Shown here: one piece after another, positions 1 through 6,404 of the stretch
How the letters are laid out: every line of letters starts with the position of its first letter
How positions within the stretch are numbered: the stretch's first letter is position 1
DNA from: Planctomycetota bacterium
Lineage (GTDB): Bacteria > Planctomycetota > UBA1135 > GCA-002686595
Assembly (NCBI GenBank): GCA_016795325.1
Contig: JAEUHY010000064.1
Location: 62,001 to 126,000, forward strand
Direction of reading: 5' to 3'
Length of the DNA: 64,000 nucleotides
Made by a program: the position numbers and the translations under genes
Notes under the pieces: generated by a model
What the model was told of the DNA's origin: nothing
Databases searched by the model: none
What the model saw: only the letters and a program-made list of their open reading frames with translations

Positions 1-177
1 CGCACCCATCGCGAGCGGCACGGACAACGCAGCGTTGGCGCCCGCGAGTGCGGAACCGAGCGAGTTCAGCGCGGAAAGCAGGCCGGGCGGAATGACGAGG
101 CCGGGGCCGACGTTGCTCGGCAGGTACGCGAAGCGTGCGAGCAGCTCCTGTTGGCGCTTGTAGCAGATGCAGATCAC
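1..177 (-). CDS. Alanine-rich Cys-X-Cys protein, 3' end missing (T6SS operon tail)
   Basis: The first 59 codons of a gene that runs off the left edge. The GTG start at 175-177 is preceded by GAGGA at about 6 nt, and the frame opens VICICYKRQQELLARF, then becomes rich in Ala, Leu, Pro and Gly. It lies 13 bp after the stop of the upstream alanine-rich gene (191-1648). Both proteins have a Cys-X-Cys pair within the first five residues followed by a Leu/Pro/Ala-rich stretch, so they look like tandem paralogues. As the last visible gene of the T6SS operon, downstream of the spike, it is a candidate cargo, adaptor or spike-tip protein. That role is inferred from position only, and the family is not recognised. 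Confidence 0.55.
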   Translation of the reverse strand, partial: MICICYKRQQELLARFAYLPSNVGPGLVIPPGLLSALNSLGSALAGANAALSVPLAMGA

Positions 178-190
178 GGCGCTTCCTCGT

Positions 191-1648
191 TCACTTCTTC
201 CACGAGGACTTCTTGTCGAACGGCGCGCTCGGCGGCGGTGGTGGAGGCGGCGGCTTCGAGGCCGGTTTGGCGGGCGGCGCAGCGTTCGGTGAGTGGACGG
301 CGGGTGCGACGGCGGGTGCGACGGGCGGCGTGGCGCCGCTGAGTTGCACGCCCTCACCGACGAGCGGCGCGCGCGCGTCGAGCGAACCGGACGCGCCTGC
401 GTTCGAGCCCGCCGTGCTGCTCGCGCCCGCCGACGAGCTCTCGCTCGCACTCGCGCTCGCGCTGCTGCTCGTGCTCACCGCGACCGTCGGCATCGTGGGC
501 ACGGCGAGTTGCTGCGCCGACTGCGCGAAACCCTCGGCGAAGTTGGCGAGCTTGAACGGGCAGGGCATCGAGATCGAGCTGATCAGGCACAGCGGACCGC
601 AGGCCGAGTGCTGCAGGATGCCCACGCCGAGTTGGCCGAGCAGCTTGTTGAGCAGATAAGCGAGCAGCAGCGTCGCAGGCGGAAGGATCGGCACGCCGGA
701 GAGCGCGTTGCCCAGGCCCTCGTTGTAGGCGCGGCTGACGGCTTGGTTGAGCGCCTTGCTCGCGGCCTTCGAAGCGCTCTTGGAGAGCGACCTCGAGGCC
801 GAGCGCGACACGCTGCGCGACAGGCTCGGACTCACCGAGCGCGAGAGGCTCGCCAGCCGCGACTGCACGAGCGCGCCCGCGCCAGGCGTGAGCATGTTGA
901 GCGCGAGTGCGCTCTGGATCGCCGACAGCGCGTTGAGCAGGGCCAGCGTCTGCGAGAGCAGCGCGGCGTTGAGCAAGCCGTTGAGCGCGCTCAGCGCCGA
1001 CATGTTGGATTGCAGGTTGTTGAGCGCGGCGCCGAGCATGCCCACGCCGCCCGCTGCGCCGAGATTCACTCCCAGGTTCGCCGCCAGCGAGGCTTGCAGC
1101 GCCGCGAAGGCTTGCACGCTCGCCGCTGCGCTGGCGCTCGTGTTGGCGTTGGCCGCGGCCGTGGCCGCGGCGGCCGCTTGCGCTTGTGCGTTGAGTTGCG
1201 CCGCGGCGTTGGCGCTCATCAGTCCCACGCCCATCGCGTTGGCGGCCGCGAGCGCGCTCGCCAGTTGCGCCAGCGCCTGCAGCGGCGAGAGCGTGCTCAT
1301 CGGCAGGTTGCCGAGCGCCTTGGCGAGCAAGCCCGATTCGAGCGCGCGCATCAACTGCTCGAGCGACGGAACGCAGTTGCCGCCCGCGACGTTCATGCCC
1401 AGGCCCAAGCGCAACGCGCCGACTGCGTTGGCGGTCGCGGTGAGCGACGCCATCGCCGAGACGTTGAAGGGCACGGCGACGTTGGCCGTGACGGCGGCGT
1501 TGGCGGCTGCTTGAGCGGCGAGCGCGGCGCCGAGCGCGGCCTGCGCGCCGGCCGAGCCGTTGACCGAGCCCATCGCCGCAACGTTGGCGGGGAGCGGCGA
1601 GAACAGCCCGGGCAGCGCGGCGATCGATTGTGCGCAGGCGCAGAACAT
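191..1648 (-). CDS. Low-complexity alanine-rich protein with Ser/Arg-repeat segment, candidate T6SS cargo
   Basis: 485 residues, not assigned to a known family. It begins MFCACAQ, then has about 270 residues extremely rich in Ala, Leu, Asn and Gly. Next comes a Ser-rich segment alternating with Arg/Lys (about positions 730-870), then a hydrophobic stretch with a CGPLCLISSISMPCPF cysteine motif. The tail is Ser/Ala-rich and ends in a run of prolines and basic residues. There is no signal peptide. It starts 20 bp after the DUF6931-like gene with no clear ribosome-binding site, suggesting translational coupling. Its place behind hcp-vgrG suggests a substrate, adaptor or PAAR-like tip, but no canonical PAAR motif is visible. 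The start is chosen at the conserved-looking CXC N-terminus; frames further upstream only shadow the preceding gene. Confidence 0.6.
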   Translation of the reverse strand: MFCACAQSIAALPGLFSPLPANVAAMGSVNGSAGAQAALGAALAAQAAANAAVTANVAVPFNVSAMASLTATANAVGALRLGLGMNVAGGNCVPSLEQLMRALESGLLAKALGNLPMSTLSPLQALAQLASALAAANAMGVGLMSANAAAQLNAQAQAAAAATAAANANTSASAAASVQAFAALQASLAANLGVNLGAAGGVGMLGAALNNLQSNMSALSALNGLLNAALLSQTLALLNALSAIQSALALNMLTPGAGALVQSRLASLSRSVSPSLSRSVSRSASRSLSKSASKAASKALNQAVSRAYNEGLGNALSGVPILPPATLLLAYLLNKLLGQLGVGILQHSACGPLCLISSISMPCPFKLANFAEGFAQSAQQLAVPTMPTVAVSTSSSASASASESSSAGASSTAGSNAGASGSLDARAPLVGEGVQLSGATPPVAPAVAPAVHSPNAAPPAKPASKPPPPPPPPSAPFDKKSSWKK

Positions 1649-1668
1649 CGTCGTGGAGTGCGCGAGAC

Positions 1669-2301
1669 TTAGCGGCGCGGCGCGCGAGCTGCGGTCGGCG
1701 CGGGCGCGGCGGCCGCCGCCGGAGCTGCGTCCCAAGGAGCGCGTTGCTGGTCGACTTCGCGCGCGAGCGCGAGGAAGCGCTTCTCGACGGCGCCTGTTTC
1801 GGCGCGCGGCACTTGGCGCAGCGCGATCTCGAGCGCGAGTCCGCTGGCGACTCCGCACAGGAACTCCGCCGGCGGAATCGGCGGCACGTCCGGCGGGCCA
1901 AGGCTTCCGCCGCTCATGTACGCGGCGAGCGCGACGCAGCCGAACGGCTTGTCGAGCCCGGCCTTTTCCGCGGCGTCGTTGGTCGCGCGCCGCCGCTCGT
2001 CGTTCGGCTCGTCGACCCAGGTACGCGCGGCGTCGAGCGCGGCGCGTTGTACGGGCGGCGTCGCGTCGTTCGCGAGCGACTGCACGCAACGCAACGCGAG
2101 CCACACGGCTTCGCGTTTGGGCAGCGCGGCGGCGGCGACCTTCAGCGCGTCGATCGCCAGTCCGGCGCCGGCGAGGCGCTCGAACAGTGCGCGCGCGTCG
2201 TCGCCGGCGCGGCGTTGCGGAGCGCTCGCTTCGCTGAGCTCTAGCCCCTCGAGCACCTTGTCGAGGGGCGCAGCGGAAAACTTGGGTTGAGTGGCGGCCA
2301 T
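1669..2301 (-). CDS. DUF6931-like T6SS-associated protein
   Basis: 210 residues, cytoplasmic by appearance. The first 130 residues look like an all-helical, HEAT-like fold (AVWLALRCVQSL, then RAALDAARTWVDEP). This is followed by the motif AAYMSGGSLGPPDVPPIPP, which I associate from memory with DUF6931-type proteins found next to VgrG genes. The last 30 residues are a disordered Ala/Pro tail. A good ribosome-binding site (GAGGAG) precedes the ATG, and the stop of hcp-vgrG is 13 bp upstream, so the two are co-expressed. Such neighbours of VgrG are often adaptors or chaperones that load cargo on the spike; here that is inference. Confidence is high that it is a gene, moderate for the family. Confidence 0.7.
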   Translation of the reverse strand: MAATQPKFSAAPLDKVLEGLELSEASAPQRRAGDDARALFERLAGAGLAIDALKVAAAALPKREAVWLALRCVQSLANDATPPVQRAALDAARTWVDEPNDERRRATNDAAEKAGLDKPFGCVALAAYMSGGSLGPPDVPPIPPAEFLCGVASGLALEIALRQVPRAETGAVEKRFLALAREVDQQRAPWDAAPAAAAAPAPTAARAPRR

Positions 2302-2314
2302 GGTGCGTGTCTCC

Positions 2315-5134
2315 TCAGCCCAGCATCACGGCCGAGCCCTTGGCCTTCATCACGCCCGAGGCCTCGACCGAGACCATCGCGCCGGTGACCTTGGTCTCCA
2401 TCTTTCCGTTGATCTTGATCGAGGGGCTCTCGATCACGATGCCGGACGCGCCGACCTTGATCTTGCTGCTGCCGGCGGTGAGCTCGATCGTCTGCGGCGA
2501 CTCGATGCTGACCTTGCCGCCGCTCGACTTGATCGAGAACGCGCCGCTGGTCTCCATCTCGGCTTTGCCGCCGGCCTTCACGGCCCAGTCGCCGCTGGTG
2601 ATGTCGAGCGTGTCCTTGCCGCTCTGGATCGTCACCGTGCGATCGCCCTTGATCGTGACCGTCTCCGTGCCGGCCTTCACTTCGATCGTGCGGTTGCCCT
2701 TCTCGATCGTGAGCGTGTCGTTGCCTTCCTTGATCGTCTCGAGCCGGTTGCCCTTGTTGACGGTCAAGGTCGAATCCTTGTTGATCACGACCGTGCGCGA
2801 GCCGACGTCGTCCTTGCCGACGGTGAGCTTGTCGTCGTTCTTCACGACGCGCTCGAAGTCCTTCTCGCCGTGGAAGAAGATCTTCTCCTCGCCCTTCTTG
2901 TCGTCGAAGGACAGCTCCTGGAAGGTCTCGGCGGTGCCTTCCTTGCTCGAACGCGTGCGGAACACCGTCTGCGTCTTCTGCGCAGGAAGGTCGCGCGGTT
3001 TGTTCTCGCCGTTGTAGACGACGCCGACGACGAGCGGCTGGTCGGGGTCGCCGTCGACGAAGGTCACGACGACTTCCTGGTCCTTGCGCGGCAGCGCGAG
3101 CACGCCCCAGCCGTTTCCGGCGAGGCCCTGGGCCACACGAATCCAGCACGAACGCTGCTCGGGATTCACATCCGTGGCGCGGTCCCAGTGGAAGCGCACC
3201 TTGATGCGACCGAACTCGTCGGTGTGGATCTCTTCGCCGTCGGGCGCGACCACCACCGCGGTCTGCGTGCCGATCAGGAACGGGCGCTCGCGGCGGCGGC
3301 GCGGGCGGTAAATGCGCGTGGCGGGGATCGCGGTGAAGCGGTTGGTGTAGAGCACGGATGCGCCCGTCGCGTCGATGCGCGACTCCGCCGAGTGGTGGAT
3401 CTTGACCACCGCGAACGACTGCGAAGCTTCGCTCTGGCCCTCGTCGGCCTCGAAACCGAACTTCGCGCCGACGCCGAGTTGATCGCAGCTGCTCTCGCCG
3501 GCGCCGACCTCGTGCGTCGCCTCCTCGGCCTCGATGCTGGCGGTTGCGACCTTCGTGCCCAGCGCGCTGGTTCCGTACTTGCCCTGGTAGTCGTACTGCA
3601 CCAGCTCGTCCGTGCCGGTGAGGCTCAAATTGTTGGCGCGCTCCGCGGTGAGCGGGGCCTGCGCGTTGGCCTTGGTGATGTCGCGCGAGTCGGCGACGGC
3701 CTTCTTCGACACGACCTCCCACGCATTCGACCAACGCGTGACGTGCTTCTTCTCGCTGGCGCCGCTGGAGAGCAGCAGCTGCGCGGGATCGCAGTCCTGG
3801 TAGGCGCTCGTCGCAGCCGCGAGCACGAACTTGTGCTCCGAGGACGTGTGGCGGAAGAAGAAGAAGATGCCCTGCCGCTCGAGGAGCCGCACCACGAAGT
3901 CGTAGTCGCTCTCGCGGTACTGCACGCAGTACTCGAGCGTCGCGTCGGCGTCGCCGATGGCGGAGGTGTCGACGTACGAAGCCGGCAGACCGGCCGACGT
4001 GCAGACCGCCTTGACGATCTCGGACACGGTCTTGTTCTGGAAGATGCGGCAGTCGGTGCGTTTGGTCAGCCGCCACAGTTTGGGCACGACGACAGCTTCG
4101 AAACGGCGCGCGTCGCCCGAGCCGGATTCCGTCGCGCGCAGGCGGCGCACGATGCCGTGGAAGTGTCGTTCCGGGCTGGCCTTGGCGCTCTCGACGTCGC
4201 TGCCGTCCTTGATCGAGAACGAGACTTCCTTGCCGATGATGTCGGAGGCGGTGACGGCGGAGTTGGCGACGAGCGAGAGCTTGAACTTGAACAGCTGCGA
4301 CATCGCCTCGTCGCCGGTGAACGCTTCGAGCGCGAAGTCGACCCCGCCGATGCTGCCGATCTTGAGCTCGCGGCCGAGCTGTTCGTGGCCGCTCGCGGCC
4401 GGGTCGGCGAGCGCGGGCGACTGGTCGATCTGCGCGTCGCAGCCGACCGAGGCCTCGAGCGCCGCCAGGAACGCTGCGCTCGACGCGTCGCCGCCGACGC
4501 CGTCGCCGAAGGGCGAGAGCCAACCGCTGTCGCCGACGGCCGTGCGCGCGACCGGTGGAGCGGGGCGCGTCCAACTGAACGAGTAGGGGCCGCGCCGGCT
4601 GCCGTCGGGCTGCAGCTCCCAGGTGTTGATCTCGATCTGCTCCCAGTTGAGCGTGACCGTTTCGCTCGCTTCGCCGCGCGTCGAGATCGAGGGGCCCTCG
4701 AAGGAGTACTTCTGCACGCGCGCGAGCTTCACCACGACCGACAACACGGCCGGCCCGCCGGGCGCACACAGGTCGAACTGGATGCGGCGCGCGTCGCCCT
4801 TGCTCGACCAGTCCATGAGCTCGTGGCTGACGCCGTCGACGGCTTTCGTGAAGCTCGCCTCGGGTCCGAACAGCTCGTGTTCGCCGTGCAGGCGCTTGGT
4901 CCCCGACTTCATCTTCGCGACGCGCTCGCGCAGCGCGGCCGCGAACGCGCTCGTCGGCGGCTCGGCGTCGGCGTCCGCGTCAGGTTCCGCGCCGGCGAGC
5001 GGCACGGCGGAGCGCGTGTCGATGACCATTCCCTGGCCGAGCTCGAAGCGCTGCACAGGGAACCAGCCCTCGTGCTCCTTGGCTGTCAGGCCGCCTTTGA
5101 CGGAACCGTCTCCGAGCTTCGCGTAGATGGGCAT
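2315..5134 (-). CDS. vgrG: Hcp-VgrG fusion, T6SS spike protein with N-terminal tube domain
   Basis: 939 residues. Residues 1-190 look like an Hcp tube domain, opening MPIYAKLGDG and ending in a strand pattern like that of the separate hcp genes just upstream. After a linker (about 191-255) comes a full VgrG body. It has a gp27-like part with ESDYDFVVRLLERQGIFFFF, the gp5-like OB-fold with FGRIKVRFHWDR, and a long beta-helix of repeated Thr-Val/Thr-Ile strands. It ends at SAVMLG with no toxin extension. VgrG trimers cap the Hcp tube and puncture the target. A fused Hcp would make the spike carry its own first tube layer or alter tube-spike matching (inference). The start at 5132-5134 lacks a strong ribosome-binding site but keeps the Hcp-like opening. 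Confidence 0.93.
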   Translation of the reverse strand: MPIYAKLGDGSVKGGLTAKEHEGWFPVQRFELGQGMVIDTRSAVPLAGAEPDADADAEPPTSAFAAALRERVAKMKSGTKRLHGEHELFGPEASFTKAVDGVSHELMDWSSKGDARRIQFDLCAPGGPAVLSVVVKLARVQKYSFEGPSISTRGEASETVTLNWEQIEINTWELQPDGSRRGPYSFSWTRPAPPVARTAVGDSGWLSPFGDGVGGDASSAAFLAALEASVGCDAQIDQSPALADPAASGHEQLGRELKIGSIGGVDFALEAFTGDEAMSQLFKFKLSLVANSAVTASDIIGKEVSFSIKDGSDVESAKASPERHFHGIVRRLRATESGSGDARRFEAVVVPKLWRLTKRTDCRIFQNKTVSEIVKAVCTSAGLPASYVDTSAIGDADATLEYCVQYRESDYDFVVRLLERQGIFFFFRHTSSEHKFVLAAATSAYQDCDPAQLLLSSGASEKKHVTRWSNAWEVVSKKAVADSRDITKANAQAPLTAERANNLSLTGTDELVQYDYQGKYGTSALGTKVATASIEAEEATHEVGAGESSCDQLGVGAKFGFEADEGQSEASQSFAVVKIHHSAESRIDATGASVLYTNRFTAIPATRIYRPRRRRERPFLIGTQTAVVVAPDGEEIHTDEFGRIKVRFHWDRATDVNPEQRSCWIRVAQGLAGNGWGVLALPRKDQEVVVTFVDGDPDQPLVVGVVYNGENKPRDLPAQKTQTVFRTRSSKEGTAETFQELSFDDKKGEEKIFFHGEKDFERVVKNDDKLTVGKDDVGSRTVVINKDSTLTVNKGNRLETIKEGNDTLTIEKGNRTIEVKAGTETVTIKGDRTVTIQSGKDTLDITSGDWAVKAGGKAEMETSGAFSIKSSGGKVSIESPQTIELTAGSSKIKVGASGIVIESPSIKINGKMETKVTGAMVSVEASGVMKAKGSAVMLG

Positions 5135-5173
5135 GGGGTCGAGCTCGAGTTGTGCAGGTGCGCGCGCAAGCGC

Positions 5174-5653
5174 TCAGGACTGAGCGTCGTCGTAGCGAAA
5201 GGTCTTGTAGCGATTGAAACGCGAGGCCGCGTCCATCGAGCGGTACTTGAACTCGATCTTGGTGTACTCGAACGTCAGGCGCTCCTCGGAGTCGCCGTTC
5301 GAGAGTTGGGCCGAGGCGCCGATGGCGTAGCCGACGAGCAGCGCGTTCTCGAGCGTGAGCATCAGGAACGGGTCGAAGCCCAGGTCGCACTCGGCGATGA
5401 CGACCTTTTTGTAGCGCCGCTCGCGGTGATCGACGTGCCATTGCGCCAGCGCGGCAGTGTGCGCATCGGCGTCCTTGGCGACGGAAGCGAGCCGGATCAC
5501 GGGCTTCTTCGGCGAGTCGTTCTCTTCGCCCGAGCCCACGATGATCTGTTCGCGCTCGAGAGCGAAGGCGTAGCGATCGACCACGATCCAATCCGGACTG
5601 GGCGTCGCGGCGTCGCCGGACGTCAGGCCGTCGATCCACATGTAGGAGGTCAT
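5174..5653 (-). CDS. Hcp-like T6SS tube protein, second copy
   Basis: 159 residues starting MTSYMWIDGL, with the length and strand pattern of Hcp (DUF796) proteins. The central DADAHTAALAQWHV helix and the C-terminal block ERLTFEYTKIEFKYRS match the corresponding part of the neighbouring hcp (LDFTKVEMIYTSYD). Hcp forms stacked hexameric rings that make the secreted inner tube and can act as a chaperone for small effectors. This copy is diverged from hcp at 5733-6206, so it may be a tube variant, an adaptor ring next to the spike, or an effector-carrying Hcp. It lies between hcp and hcp-vgrG with short gaps. The ribosome-binding site is weak. Confidence 0.8.
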   Translation of the reverse strand: MTSYMWIDGLTSGDAATPSPDWIVVDRYAFALEREQIIVGSGEENDSPKKPVIRLASVAKDADAHTAALAQWHVDHRERRYKKVVIAECDLGFDPFLMLTLENALLVGYAIGASAQLSNGDSEERLTFEYTKIEFKYRSMDAASRFNRYKTFRYDDAQS

Positions 5654-5732
5654 GGTTGAGCGCCGCCGCAGAAAGGGGCGGGCCCCGGAGCGCGCGCCGT
5701 GTCGACGCCAGCATCCGGGGCCCGAGGTTGCA

Positions 5733-6206
5733 TCACATCGCCGCCGCCGTGGCCAGGTCGTAACCGACCGGGAACGGCTTCATCTTGGTGTTCTTGGCGT
5801 CGTAGCTGGTGTAGATCATCTCCACCTTGGTGAAGTCGAGCTTGAGCTCTTCCTCGAGCGGATCGTCGGCGCGCATCGAGTAGCGGTAGTTGGTGAGCAG
5901 CGTGTTGTGCAGCTTCACCTCGAGGATCGTGTCACCCTTCTCCTTGCAGAAGTGGATGATCACTTCCTTGGCTTCGCCGTTGATCATCCACTTCATCAAG
6001 TGGCCGCTGGAGATGTCGCCGTCCTTGCGCAGCGTGATGTCCTCGAAGTCGACGGCGGAACGCAGGCGGTCGACGACCTTGCCCGGCGTCGTGTTGACGC
6101 CCGGACGAACGACCGGCATTTCGACCGAGTTGACCTGGATCCACTTGGGGTGCGAGGACTGCGTGACGCCGCCGTCGATGCCGACGACTTTCATGTAAAC
6201 GGCCAT
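5733..6206 (-). CDS. hcp: Hcp, T6SS inner tube protein
   Basis: 157 residues, typical for Hcp. It opens MAVYMKVVGIDGGVTQSS, then has the usual beta-barrel pattern with FEDITLRKDGDISSG, HLMKWM and the C-terminal LDFTKVEMIYTSYDAKN. The ATG at 6204-6206 has a good AGGAG ribosome-binding site; frames further upstream are not needed. It is separated from clpV by about 200 bp containing hairpins, unlike the tight spacing in the rest of the operon. Hcp is usually made in far greater amounts than the other components, so the gap may hold an extra promoter or an RNA-stabilising structure. Confidence 0.93.
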   Translation of the reverse strand: MAVYMKVVGIDGGVTQSSHPKWIQVNSVEMPVVRPGVNTTPGKVVDRLRSAVDFEDITLRKDGDISSGHLMKWMINGEAKEVIIHFCKEKGDTILEVKLHNTLLTNYRYSMRADDPLEEELKLDFTKVEMIYTSYDAKNTKMKPFPVGYDLATAAAM

Positions 6207-6263
6207 GGGTTTCTCCTTGGGTTCGTGAGTTGGTGGGGTGAGGACGTGGTCTGTGGGTTTGGG

Positions 6264-6285
6264 CGCGGACTCGTCAGAGTCCGTG
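6264..6285. promoter_or_regulatory. Stem-loop in the clpV-hcp gap
   Basis: Arms GGACTC (6267-6272) and GAGTCC (6277-6282) enclose a 4-nt loop. The stem extends to 9 pairs (6264-6285) if one G-U pair is allowed on the appropriate strand. There is no T-tract on the minus-strand 3' side, so it does not look like a strong intrinsic terminator. A second, imperfect hairpin lies at about 6310-6345. The roughly 200-bp gap (6207-6404) holds no gene. Processing or protection of the hcp message is possible. Confidence 0.45.
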
Positions 6286-6404
6286 GATTTTGGCGCGCGG
6301 GGGCGCGTTGAGGCGCGCACAGCCGAACTCGGCCGTGCTGCGCACGCAGAAATTGGCGGGAGACGCGGGGTTGTTCAGGGGACGAATCGAGCCGCTGGTT
6401 CGTT

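Noticed and set aside
191..1648. Canonical PAAR or DUF4280 spike-tip protein
   Set aside because: No PAAR repeats or the expected Gly/Pro-His-Cys zinc pattern could be seen; only the position and the Cys-X-Cys start suggest it.
2291..5659. Long plus-strand open frame opposite hcp-vgrG
   Set aside because: Arg/Ala/Leu/Asp-rich translation with no domain, exactly antisense to a clear VgrG; a high-GC codon-bias shadow. The same holds for long antisense frames opposite tssM (19896-23912) and the kinase (32916-36176).
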